Assembly (NCBI GenBank): GCA_905221605.1
Contig: CAJNDS010000087.1
Location: 48,104-112,103 of the forward strand
Length of the DNA stretch: 64,000 nucleotides
DNA from: Symbiodinium natans
Lineage: Eukaryota > Sar > Dinophyceae > Suessiales > Symbiodiniaceae
Direction: 5' to 3'
Shown here: piece after piece, positions 1-11,093 of the stretch
Layout of the letters: each line of letters starts with the position of its first letter
Position numbering within the stretch: position 1 is the first letter of the stretch
Notes under the pieces: model-generated
The model's input: the letters and a program-made list of their open reading frames with translations, nothing else
Database searches by the model: none
What the model was told of the DNA's origin: nothing
Program-made: the position numbers and the translations under genes

Positions 1-219
1 CTCTTCATGAGCCCGCTCGCTCCAGAAAGGATTCGCTGCTGGAAACGGAACCACTTCATTTTCCACCTGAGACGTTTGTTGTATCATTGCAACTTCCCTA
101 CCATCTGTCAGCGCTTGTACCACTTGCTGTCGTTCTTCACCCCCATCACCACGATTTTCTTCGGCTTCATTGGCCGCGGATGACAGTCCAGGTTCCGACC
201 GACGCCGCAACATGTCCAT
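1..219 (-). CDS. N-terminal part of a dinoflagellate retroelement gag-type protein, cut by the window edge
   Basis: An open frame reads leftward from an ATG at 219 (Met-Asp-Met-Leu-Arg-Arg-Arg-Ser) to the window start, about 73 codons. It contains an acidic stretch and ends near a conserved NPFWSER segment. The same start (MDM-RRRSE-GLS) and the same NPFWS segment recur on the plus strand at 60,725-60,950, so these are two copies of one retroelement family in opposite orientation. The left copy keeps one frame throughout, whereas the right one shifts frame between the two conserved blocks. The gag assignment rests on what follows the right-hand copy (a gag-like region, then a pol/methyltransferase-like region). 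The rest lies outside the window. Confidence 0.55.
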   Translation of the reverse strand, partial: MDMLRRRSEPGLSSAANEAEENRGDGGEERQQVVQALTDGREVAMIQQTSQVENEVVPFPAANPFWSERAHEE

Positions 220-400
220 TGCGCTAAACAAGCGTAAAATTTTACCTACTCCGCAGGAAGCCTAATTTGGGCTCATAACCTACGGGGAGCAACCGAAGGG
301 GGACAAGGAACAAAAACAGTCAACCCCAACCGAAGCCCTGAATTTACTCCTGGACCAACCAACCAAACCAACAAGAACCCAACCCACGGGCACCCAAACT
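220..400 (-). promoter_or_regulatory. Conserved 5' leader of the left gag-type retroelement
   Basis: This stretch, read on the minus strand, matches 60,575-60,722 on the plus strand. Shared blocks include GGTTGGTTGGTCCAGG, the words 'cagggcttc', and TAGGTTATGAGCCCAAATTA just before the gag ATG. The conservation upstream of the start codon suggests the 5' untranslated leader or LTR-proximal part of one element family. No LTR boundary could be fixed. Confidence 0.5.
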
Positions 401-1735
401 TTTCAACTGCTAGCGGACGGATCCAGGCCATCTTGAGCCAAAGATCACCGGGTACAATGACCCCTTTTCTTTATACCTCCACACAATTCCTGAATACAAC
501 CTGCAGCTCCGCACCCGGACCCCCCCCTCTTCAGGATTTAAATAATTTAAATTACTTAAAGTATTTAAGTTATGTAAATTATTTAATTCCCGGCCCGAAC
601 TAAACAATTTAAACATTGGACCCCCCCCCAAGTATTTAGAACCCCCCCAAATATTTAAATTATGTAAATTAATTAATTCGGGCTGGGAACTAAATAGTTT
701 AAATAATCTAAATAATTTAAATAATTTAAATAATTTGAATAATTTGAATAATTTGAATAATTTGAATAGTTTAAATGCTGAAGGGGCGGGGGCTCCGGGC
801 CCCCTGCCACCCGGAATCCCCAAATATTTTAATTATGTAAATTACTTAATTCCGGGGGGGGCAGGCCCGGACCCCCCCCCCCCCCCCCCGGCCCCCCCCC
901 CCCCCCCTTCAGGATTTAGATTATTTAAATTATTTACGTTATTTAAAATATTTACTTCCCGGCCCGAATTAAATAATTTGAGTAAGTTAAATATTTATGT
1001 TTGGGGGGTCCAATATTGAATTTTTTTCATCCTTTTTTTCGGGCAGGGATTTACATAATTTAAATAACTTACAAATGTAAATAATTTACAAATTAAGTCA
1101 TTTAAATGATTTAAATCTGAAAAAAGAGGTCAGGCCTCCCTGCCCCCCGGAATTACATAATTTAAATAATTTCAATATTGGACCCCCAAAATATAAATTA
1201 TGTAAATTATTTACTTCCGGGGGGCAGGGGGCCCGGACCCCCCCCCCCTCTTCAGGATTTACATAATTTACATTACTTAAATTATTTAAGTTATGCAAAT
1301 TATTTAGTTCCCGGCCCGAACTAAATAATTTAAACATTGGACCCCCCCCCAAGTATTTAGAACCACCCCAAATATTTAAATTATGTAAATTAATTAATTC
1401 GGGCTGGGAACTAAATAGTTTAAATAATCTAAATAATTTAAATAATTTAAATAATTTGAATAATTTGAATAATTTGAATAATTTGAATAATTTAAATGCT
1501 GAAGGGGCGGGGGCTCCGGGCCCCCTGCCACCCGGAATCCCCAAATATTTTAATTATGTAAATTACTTAATTCCGGGGGGCAGGGGGCCTGGACCACCCG
1601 AATTAAATAACTTAAATAATTTAGAAAATATACATAATCTAAATAATTTACCTAATTTAAATCATTTAAATCCTGAAGGGGGGGGTCCGGGCCCCTGCCC
1701 CCGGAATTATTTAAATCAATTAGAGACATTCTGGA
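401..1735. repeat. AT-rich TAAATAATTT satellite with C-runs, duplicated at ~720 bp
   Basis: The region consists of near-heptameric and decameric runs of TAAATAATTTAAATAA interrupted by poly-C/poly-G tracts. A larger unit is duplicated: the segment around 660-860 recurs around 1,375-1,580, and 'gctgaaggggcggg' falls at 777 and 1,498, about 721 bp apart. Long frames here only reflect the lack of stops in a simple repeat (Asn-Leu or Phe-Lys-Leu runs) and are not genes. Confidence 0.85.
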
Positions 1736-1837
1736 CATGGAAGCGACACTTCAAGCGCAGCTTGTCAACTACGTGTTACACACTGCCATGTTGTTCACAC
1801 TCCGCTGTTGTTGGCCCCCCCGCCCCGTGTGCAGCTT

Positions 1838-1940
1838 AAATAGGGTCTATTTGGAAGCTGGGACTCGTATTTACAAGAGGAAAACAAGCCCCAAAACGTA
1901 TACTTATTCACAAGAGCCATCTTCCAAATAGACCCTATTT
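1838..1940. repeat. 103-bp foldback with perfect 20-bp inverted arms
   Basis: AAATAGGGTCTATTTGGAAG at 1,838-1,857 is followed by its exact reverse complement at 1,921-1,940, with a 63-nt spacer. A related arm recurs at 7,444-7,469 in reverse orientation with one mismatch, so the sequence is a dispersed unit. It may be the end of a small MITE-like element. Confidence 0.75.
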
Positions 1941-1969
1941 TAGGTCCTGTAGGGTTGCACAGATAGAAT

Positions 1970-2690
1970 TTAATTCATTGAATTCAATTAATTCATTTAT
2001 TTACAAAGGGGGGCTGAAATTAATTGAATTAATTGAATTATTTCAATTAATTCAAATTAATTCAATTAATTCATCTATTTTCAAAGGGGAGCTGAGGGGG
2101 GCTGAAATTAATTGAATTAATTGAATTATTTCAATTAATTCAATTAATTCATTTATTTCCAAATGGGGGGGATTCCCCAGCCCCCAGCCCCCACCCCGCT
2201 TTGGAAATAAAAGAATTAATTGAAGTAATTGAATTAATTGAAATAGTTGAATTAATTCAAATAATTCATCTATTTTCAAAGGGGAGCTGAGGGGCGCTGA
2301 AATTAATTGAATTAATTGAATTAATTCAATTATTTCAATTAATTCAAATATTCGTTTATTTCCAAATGAGGGGGATTCCCCAGCCCCCAACCCCCACCCC
2401 CCCTTTGGAAATAAATTAATTAATTGAATTAATTGAAATAATTGAATACATTCAATTAATTCATCTATTTTCAAAGGGGAGCTGAGGGGGGCTGAAATTA
2501 ATTGAATTAATTGAATTAATTAAATTATTTCAATTAATTCAATTAATTCAATTAATTCAATTAGTTCAATTAATTCAATTAATTCAATTAATATTAATTC
2601 AATTAATTGATTTTATTTCCAAATGGGGGGGATTCCCCAGCCCCCAACCCCCACCCCCCCTTTGGAAATAAATAAATTACCATCATCTCC
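1970..2690. repeat. AATTAATTGAATT satellite with ~200-bp higher-order unit
   Basis: Alternating AATTAATTGAATT and TTCAATTAATTC tracts are self-complementary. They are broken by two recurring spacers: 'tcaaaggggagctgagggg' and a G-run/CCCCAGCCCCC block ending in 'tttggaaataa' near 2,167, 2,372 and 2,628. Each unit can fold back on itself. Confidence 0.85.
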
Positions 2691-2882
2691 ATCATCTACC
2701 ATCATCTTCATCATCTCCCGTCATCTCCAGCATCCCGCACTATTCCTCATCCTCTCTCATCATGTCTCATCACCCCTCATCTCCGAGCATCATCTTAATC
2801 ATCTTCATCATCTCCATCATCTTCATCATCTTCTTCATCTCCCATCATCTTCTTCATCTCCATCATCTCCCATCATCTTCAG
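2683..2882. repeat. CATCATCT trinucleotide-type tract
   Basis: Runs of CATCATCTCCATCATCTTC make an imperfect trinucleotide repeat. Translated frames are Ser/His/Leu-only and were not treated as genes. Confidence 0.8.
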
Positions 2883-2949
2883 TCTGAAAAACTCAAATAT
2901 TCACCACCGTTCGCGGGGGGCTCCGCCCCCCGCACCCCCTGGATCGAGG

Positions 2950-3546
2950 GATAATTTCGGGCCTTCAGAAAGGCGCGGCTCGATTTGGCCAAATTTTGCC
3001 GGGCAGTCTGCGGGCAGCCAATTTGGCCAAATCGGGCTGCTCGTCGTGCGCGATGAGAAATGCATGGCTCGATTTGGCCAAATTTTGCCGGGCAGCCTCC
3101 TGGCAAAATTTGGCCAAATCGAGCCGTGCCTTTCTTATCGCATAAGAAGAGCTGCCCGGCAAAATTTGGCCAAATCGAGCCGCGCATTTCTCATCGCGTA
3201 CAACGAGCAGCCCGATTTGGCCAAATTTTGCCCGCAGACTGCCCGGCAAAATTTGGCCAAATCGAGCCGCGCCTTTCTGAAGGCCCGAAATTATTTAAAC
3301 TATCGCGGCTCGATTTTGGCCAACTTTTGCCGGGCAGCCTCCGGGCAAAATTTGGCCAAAGCGGGCTGCTCTTCTTATGCGATAAGAAAGGCGCGGCTCG
3401 ATTGGGCCAAATTTTGCCCGGAGGCTGCCCGGCAAAATTTGGCCAAATCGAGCCGCGCATTTCTCATCGCGTACGACGAGCAGCCGGATTTGGCCAAATT
3501 TTGCCCGCAGACTGCCCGGCAAAATTTGGCCAAATCGAGCCGCGCC
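2950..3546. repeat. Alternating-orientation GGCCAAATTTTGCC satellite
   Basis: A unit of roughly 30 bp (CGGCTCGATTTGGCC followed by AAATTTTGCCGGGCAG) alternates with its own reverse complement (CTGCCCGGCAAAATTTGG...). About 15 units alternate head to head and tail to tail, separated by short variable pieces such as 'atgagaaatgc' or 'cttatcgcat'. The array could form a series of nested hairpins. All frames on both strands are open because the unit lacks stops. Confidence 0.85.
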
Positions 3547-4115
3547 TTGCAAAAGTCCTGCAAACACCGCACAAAACGGCAGAGGGTAGGAACAACATTT
3601 GTGGGTCAAAATTTGCCGGGATCCCTTGGCGCCCTGCAAAAGTCCTGCAAATACCACACAAAACGGCAGAGGGTAGGAACAACATTTGTGAATCAAAATT
3701 TGCCGGGATCCCTTGGCGCCCTGCAAAAGTCCTGCAAATACCACACAAAACGGGAAAGGTAGGAACAACATGTGTGGGTCAAAATTTGCCGGGATCCTCT
3801 TGGCGCCCTGCAAAAGTCCTGCAAATACCACACAAAACGGCAGAGGGTAAGAACAACATTTGTGGGTCAGAATTTGCCGGGATCCCCTTGGCGCCCTGCA
3901 AAAGTCCTGCAAATACCACACAAAACGGCAGAGGGTAGGAACAACATTTGTGAGTCAAAATTTGCCGGGATCCTCTTGGCGCCCTGCAAAAGTCCTGCAA
4001 ATACCACACAAAACGGGAAGGGGTAGGAACAACTTTGCGGGTCAAATTTTGCCGGGATCCCCTTGGCACCCTGCAAACGTCATGCAAATACCACAAAATG
4101 GAAAAGGGTAGAAAC
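3547..4115. repeat. 87-88 bp tandem array, about 6.5 copies
   Basis: The block 'ctgcaaaagtcctgcaaa' starts at 3,634, 3,721, 3,808, 3,896, 3,984 and 4,071, giving an 87-88 bp period. Each unit also carries 'acaaaacggcagaggg' and 'aatttgccgggatcc'. The piece 'aaaatttgccggg' is shared with the neighbouring satellite at 2,950-3,546, so one may derive from the other. Confidence 0.9.
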
Positions 4116-4124
4116 AACTTTAAA

Positions 4125-6290
4125 GAAATTATGTTGCATGCATCCAAAATTGGGGGTGTCCTTTTCTTTTTTGGGTAGCAAACCCACCTTAAAAGGACAC
4201 CCGCACCAGAAACACCCTTTTGTGGAAACCTTGAAAGCAAGGTGCTTCTTTGTCTGCTCTCACCTTTCGTTCGTTGCATTTTCTGTCCCCTTTATTTTAG
4301 TTTTTTGCAGAGGGGAGTCCAAGATTTTTAGAGTGTTTCTGGTGTATAGCAAAACCAACCTTAAATGGACACCCACAACGGAGGCCTCTTTTTTGTTTTG
4401 CAAACCTTGAAAGACATGTGCTTCTTTGTCCACTCTCACCTTTCGTTCGTTGTGTTTTCTGTACCCACTCTTTCTTTAAATATGAGTATTCAAATCATAG
4501 TTGAAGCGGGGCGTCCAAGATTTTTAGAGTGTTTCGGGTGTCGTTTTCTTCCTTCTTCCGTAGCAAAACGCACCTTAAAAGGACACCCACACCAGAGACT
4601 CTGATGCTGTGGAAACCTTGCAGGAAAGGCGTGCCCTTTGTCCACTGTGGCAATTCTTTCGTTGTAATTTCTATGCGCAAGAGGAAATAACAGAAGGAAA
4701 CGATGTTACGTGTATCCAAAATTAGGGTGTCCTTTTCTTACCTTTCTGTAGCAAAACCCACCTTTCAGGCCCACACCGGAGACACAAATTTTATGGAAAC
4801 CTTGAGAGAGAAAAGGTGCTTCTTTGTCCACTCTCATCTTTCGTTCGGTTTAATTTCTGCACCCTTTGAATTTCAATATGAAATATGTAAATCATAGTAA
4901 AAAGAGGCGTCCAAGATTTTTAGAGTCTTTCGGGCGTTCTTTTCTTCCCTGTTCTGTAGCAAAACCCACCTTAAAAGGACGCCCACTCCGGAGACCTCTA
5001 TTGTTTGGAAAAATTGAAAGAGAAGGTGCTTGTTTGTCCACTCTCGCCTTTTGTTCGTTTTATTTTCTGTCACCCTTTTATTTAAGTATGGATATGTGTA
5101 GATCACTTTAAGGATGGGTGTCCAAGTTTGTTACAGTGTTTCGGGTGTCCTTTTCTTCCTTTTTAAAACCCACCTGAAAGGACACCCACACCGGAGACTC
5201 CAATGTTTTGGAAACCTTGAAGGAAAGGCGCTCCCTTTTTTCTACTGTGGCCTTCATTTCGTCTTATTTCTTTGCACAAGAGGAAAAAAGAAAGACATCA
5301 TGTTACATGTATCCAAAATTAGGGTGTCCTTTTCTTCATTTTTCTGTAGCAAAACCCACCTGAAAGGAACACCCACACCGGAGACACAAATTTTTTGGAA
5401 ACCTTGAAATTTGTTTTCTTTTCGGCCCACTTTTTTTGATTAAGTATGACATATTCAATCATATTCAAACAGCGGCGTCCAAGATTTTTAGAGTGTTTCG
5501 GGCGTCCTTTTTTCTTCCTGTTTCTGTAGCAAAAACCCACCTTAGAAGGACACCCACACCAGAGACCGCAAGGGGAAATGACAGAAGGAAATCACGTTAC
5601 ATGTATCCAAAATTAGGATGTCCTTTTCTTCTTTTTTGTAGCACAACCCACCTGAAAAGGACACCCGCACCGGAGGGGTTTTCAAACCTTCAAAGAAAAG
5701 TAAGGTGCTTCTTTGTCCACTCTCAACCTTTCGTTCGTTTCATTTTCTGTCCTCGTTTTTTTAAGTATGGAATGTTTAAACTATATTCCAAGCGGGGTGT
5801 CCAAGATTTTGAGAGTTCTTCGGGTGTCCTTTTCTTCCTGTTTCTGTAGCAAAAGCCACCCTAAAAGGACACCCACGCCGGAGACTCCGATGTTTTGGAA
5901 GCCTTGAAGGAAAGGCGCTCCAATTTCCACTGCGGCCTTCCATTCGTCTTTTTTCTTTGCGCAAGAAGGAAATTTTATGAAAGACATGATGTGACATGTA
6001 TTCAACATTAGGGTGTCCTGTTCTTCTTTTTTCTGTAACAAGACCGACCTAAAAGGACGCCCACGCCGGAGACCTCCATTTTTTGGAAACCTTGAAAGAA
6101 AGCAGGCCGAAGACCTAAGATTTTTAGAGAATTTATGTTCCCAACAGACAAATCGCGAGCACTGTCCGTCCCCTTAAGATTCTCCAGGAAGTTATGCGCC
6201 CAACATACAATTGGCAAGTGCTGTCCCCTAAGATTTTGAAAGAATCTGTGCTCCCAAAAGACAAATCGCAAGCACCGTCCCACTAAGATT
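4125..6290. repeat. Degenerate ~190-bp foldback repeat family, about 11 copies
   Basis: Each unit holds 'gggtgtccttttctt', then 'tgtagcaaaacccacc', then 'aaaaggacaccc', then 'ggagac' and 'tttggaaaccttgaaag', then 'ggtgcttctttgtccactctc'. The first and third blocks are complementary, so each unit can form a GGGTGTCCTTTT stem over a loop of about 30 nt. Copies differ by several percent and by small indels. Frames through them are chance. Confidence 0.8.
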
Positions 6291-7156
6291 TTGGAAAAGC
6301 TTATGCTCCCAATCAGTTTTTTTAAAGAGAAGGATAAGAAGAGAAGAGAGAAGAGGAGTTTGCATGTCTTCCTGCCTTGTTCCTTTCTTCTTCCGGTTCA
6401 CTCGCTCGTTCCGTCTCCCTCTCTCTCGCTCTCTTTTTTCTTTTCTTTTATGGGCGGCATGTCTTGTAGAATTGGAAGACGGAGAGGAGGGTGAGCTACA
6501 AGAAGCAGAGAGGGAGTCAGACAGGGCGAGGCATAAAGAGAACTTGCCCCCCTCTTTTCTGCCCCCTGACCCTGTCTCTCTTTCTCTCTATCTCCTCATT
6601 TTTTCTCTCAAAGTGGTACGGGAATGCTGAATGAGATGAAGGCAGCCCCTGGAGGCACCTGCCCGCACAAACAAACGTTCATCAGCTTCCAAAAGATTTG
6701 CAGAAGGAGAGAGGGAATGAGACAACGCCAGGCATGGAGAGAAGCATAGACCGTGGGAGCGTTCTTGGTTTTCCCCTTGTCTCGTTTTCTGTTTAGACAA
6801 GAACATAGGAGAGAAAGGGGGACATCACCTTGTTCTCACCATCTCCTCACTCTTCTTTCTTCCCCACCAGAGAGCGAGAGAGAGAAAGAGAGATAGAGTG
6901 TGAGAGAGACCGAGAAAGAAAGAACGAGACCAAGAGCGAGAGCAAGAGCGACGGGGCGAAGAGAAGAGGGAGGAGCAAGGCAGAAAGCAGATGTAATCTC
7001 CTCCTCTGCCTTGTCTTTTCTCTTTCTCTTTAGCAAGAAAGAAACACGGTCTATGCTTCTCTCAATGTCTCGCCTTGTCTCCTCCCCCTCTCCTTCTTCA
7101 AATCTCTCTCTTGGTAGTTCTTCCTTTTCATCCTCTCACCCTCCTCCTCCCGTACC

Positions 7157-7206
<50 letters not shown>

Positions 7207-7480
7207 CAGCGTGGAGGTGGGGGCAGGGAAACCCTTGCTGTTGCCCACCCGTTGAAAGAAAAAAGAGAGCCCGAGAGGGGTTTCTTTTCTTCTCTGAGTG
7301 GTATGTCTCGTAAAGTTGGAAGAGGAGGAGGAGGTTGAGAGAATTTACCCTGGTTCTTATCCCTGAGGCCAGCATAGTACGACTGACGTGACAGGACCGT
7401 GACCTCGTGGAAACGTGTATGGCAATAATAACACCCGAGTTTTTAGCTTCCAAATAAACCCTATTTAAGCCGGCCACCCC
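6291..7480. repeat. Purine/pyrimidine-biased DNA with (AG)n at 7,159-7,202
   Basis: Alternating GA-rich and CT-rich segments culminate in an uninterrupted (AG)n tract of about 44 nt. No gene was recognised. Frames here are low-complexity Arg/Glu or Ser/Leu strings. Confidence 0.75.
7444..7469. repeat. Second copy of the AAATAGGGT(C/T)TATTTGGAAG arm
   Basis: Its reverse complement matches 1,834-1,859 over 26 bp with a single change. It marks a dispersed short repeat that encodes the same Leu-Asn-Arg-Val-Tyr-Leu-Glu-Ala string in both places, on opposite strands. Confidence 0.6.
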
Positions 7481-10400
7481 CCCCCCCCCACGTGGAACAC
7501 GCTATTACGCGCAACATGAATCAACATGAAGGGGGACAAAAGGGAGACAAGCGAAGACACTGGCCCGTCCCAGGGAGACGAGCGGAGACAACGGACTCGG
7601 CAAGCCCGGCACGACCATCCAACGGGAAAGCCGACAAGGGGAGAACAACTGAAATAAGGACACAACAAAATGAAGATGAACGTGCTAGCAGCTGCTAGCA
7701 AAACACGTTGTGTTTTGCAGTGTTTTGAGCCTCTGTACGCAAAAAAACACAAGTGAGAAGCGAGAAACAGAAAAGTCACAAGCGAGAACAACAAAAAATC
7801 ACAAGCGAGTAAAGATCCTGCCTTCTGTGCACGACTCTGGCGGGGCTCCCTGCATTCCAACAGCAAATTAAACCCCCTTCTCTGCACATGTCAGGTGTGC
7901 AAAGTCCCGCATATTCTCCAACACGCGATGTTGGTGCCCTGTCTGCTAGCTTTTCCACGCTACTGTATCGTCTGAATCTGAACGAAACAATGAGGGTATT
8001 CCTCCTCCACCGCGCGGAGAGGTCAAAACCCTCTACGGCTTACCTTGTGCAGGAATCGCCGTCGCAACGAGGCACTGAAATCAGAACCCGGCATGCCGAC
8101 GGCTGAAGGAGCCCGTGCCATTTGCAGCTGCTCAGATTGCGGTTTGGGGTTTTGAGGCGAACCATGGCGAACCTTGCAATCCTCAAACTCAAAGGTTTCA
8201 GGGGCATCGTCATTGCTTGACTGATTCAAAGCCTCCAACATTTGGCAAGGTGCGCGAGCAAGTTGTATCCCAGGCACAGTGTCAAATCCTGTCGAGCAAG
8301 GGCAGCTTGCAAACTGCAAACTGTCTTCAGCTGGGATTCCCGAGCCTCCTCGGAGATATCTCGCACAGCGGCTAGAATCAGTGAGCCTCGAGCCGGAAAT
8401 CGTCGTCAGTTCAGAGTTCAGACGGTCTGACAACATGAAGCGGCCTTCGACCAAGTCGGAAGTGCGTAAGCGGCCGATGCGACCTGACTAAGGGCCACAT
8501 AAGTGGGCCACATCGGGCCACCAACATGCCCACTCCGCAGCATTAATCCTGGTGTCAATCCGAGCGGCGCTGAACCGGATCCCATGGCACCAAGTTGTCC
8601 ACGTTGTCCACGTCATCCAATTTGGCCTTCTGAGCCCTTGGAGCTTTTGGCCGAGAAGGCAGCTCGCTAGGCCCGCTGCTAGGCCCGCTGGGCTCTTCAG
8701 CCTCTTGGGCTCGCTGGAAAGGTTCCTGCAGGGCCGACAAGTGCAAGTGAAATTCTTTGAAAAGCGCAACAAAACATTCGACGAAACGGTCCTCCTCCTC
8801 GGGAGGTCGGCGCTTCATCGGGCAGCAGAGTCGTGACTTTAGACTTCACTTAAAACTGCTTGTGCGCTGCAATCTGTGGAAGCAATGCTCATTTTAGGGA
8901 GTCTTCCTTGTCAGCACTTAACCAGGGCCAACATGGCTGCATGCGCAATGGCACCAGAAAGGGCCTTTCTAGTCGAGCAAGTTTCGAAAGAGAGGCTCCC
9001 CCCATTGCATTTGCCATATGCCAACATCTCAAAGCTGCACCGCCTTCATATCTTTGTACCAAGCTATCCGACCGAATCCGCCAACGCAGCTGACAGGCCG
9101 CACCGCCAGTAGTCCTGCAACGGCACTGTAAATGGCTGACTCAGATCCTTGCAAAATCAATCCAAGGCGCCACCCCGCCCCCCCAACAATCTTCAACACA
9201 GAGCCTTCTACAACTGTATATCCCACACCATGCTTCAACATGCAATCTCCCTCCAAAGCCAGCCCACAAATTGTGAAATCCTCACATCAGCCATTAAACA
9301 ACGAGCTTTGGGGTCAGCAAGCATTCCTCAGAACCTTTCCCGCAGGTAGCATTGATGTCAATCTGCACAATTCTTCGTGTGCGCACAGTCTCAACTATTA
9401 GCCTTTTGCTACTGACATGTGCTGTTGGGCCAACGTAGGCCAAATTCTTGTATCGTATTCTTTCTGTAATGTTCGATCTTATTCGACAACTGCTTGGTTG
9501 TTTTTGGGCTTCCACTTTTGCATTACCTGCCACAAGAGCAACCACAAAGCATCACTCGCAACTTGACCATTTCTGTACAGTAGGAAGTGGGAATGAAGGT
9601 ACTCAACGCAGTCAGGGGTGTCGGTCTTTGACTGCCATATGCATATGTGTATATATGTATATATACGATACCCTCATAAAAAGGGATCTCAGGCCACAGG
9701 CATGGAACTGAAGTCGCACTATGACAGCAAATCATTGGTGACAATCCTGAACCCATAAAATGCTCTTGAAATGCCAGACAACGCAGGCGCTAAAGCCAGA
9801 ACCGGACATGCAGGCAGTTTAAAGCCGGTGGCAAAGACTTGTTGGCGAGCCTGGCAAAACCAAGCAAACGGATCCCAACAGAAACGGGGAAGCGGATAAG
9901 CCAGATGCCAAGAAGAAGACAGTGAAGCACATGAGGAGAATTCTGCGGCTCCTGCACAAGGAAATCCAAACCCATGCCAAAAAACAAAGCAAAGGGCGAA
10001 TGCGAAAGCCTTTGTCCCTGATCGGTCTACGACTCATCCAAACCGAGAGGAGCAAACTCAAACTCATCATGGACACAGCAAATGGGGTCAGCGAGACTGC
10101 TTTGGTGGTCAGATTCATGTCGCATTGGTTCAAGGAGCCAGTCGAGGCACAGGTGTTGGATTCAACTCTTTCAGTGTTGTCCAAAGGCAAACGATGCATG
10201 ACAAAAGGTTTTTGCATCTTTCTGGCTCCGCGCGCCCGTTATTCAGATCAGCAGACCGGAGCAAGCTTAGGTACATGAAGAGGATGAAGAGCAAACTAGC
10301 GCATATATCACAAGCAACTCCAATCAATGCGTGTAAGTGTTGTAGGATGCGCTCTTGATACAGCACAGGGTCAGCACTAGTAGCAACTGCAGCAGCGTTC

Positions 10401-11093
10401 AACATGTGTACCAATCAGCACTCATCTCTCTACTGATAAAGCCTTTCGCGGAACATGCTTGTGTAAACTGCATACACTTTGGCACTTAGTAATTCCAACT
10501 GCAGGGACCATCACATCGACTACGAGTAACGGTCTTGCAGCTGAGCGTCCATGACGTCGCTTTTCATCAGGGCCTGGCCAGCATGCACTGAATCTCTTCT
10601 CTAGAAACGGCAGTCCATCGAGCGTTGATTCAACCTTGAACTGCTCAAGCCACCGCTTCCCTCCCCCACAAAAAAAGCTCATCAAAAGACAATCATGACA
10701 AGACGCTGACTCGACCCTCAAGAGGAACTTGCGTGCAAGCAAGACCTAGCAAAACATAGCAAGACCTATGATTCTAACCTTCTGACCTGCTGCCCCAAAA
10801 AGCTGTAGTCGCCCATGTCTGGCGGTTCGAATTGCTAGGATTGGATGATGGTGATTGATATGAAGTGGATGATGGTGATGAGATGGCGTTGGTATTGATG
10901 GTGAGATGGTGATTGAGATGGATGTGAGATGGTGTTAGTATTGATGGTGAGATTGTATTGGTTTTCAGGTGCGCCTGGTGGTCCAGCATTGCATTGCTGA
11001 CCACATGTCCCATGTCGGCGCGGAAATCTGATATCTTGTCCAAGAGATCACGTGCACTGCCTCATTCGCCAGTCTTGCCGACGTCAGAACATG
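7481..11093. other. Region without a recognised gene
   Basis: Composition is balanced and several short open frames exist on both strands. Two minus-strand ones could be exons: 8,555-8,818 (starts MKRRPPEEEDRFVE, charged) and 8,023-8,454. Neither has a domain I recognise. TATATA-like DNA lies near 9,646-9,668 and a GATGGTGAT-type imperfect repeat near 10,840-10,960. Introns of host genes are possible but cannot be delimited. Confidence 0.4.

Noticed and set aside
410-1544. Two ~140-codon minus-strand frames sharing the same protein (Phe-Lys-Leu runs)
   Set aside because: They are translations of the duplicated TAAATAATTT satellite. The similarity reflects the 720-bp repeat, not a gene family.
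2950-4115. Regularly spaced repeats reminiscent of a CRISPR array
   Set aside because: Units alternate orientation or are directly tandem without unique spacers of constant length, no cas genes are present, and the context is eukaryotic.
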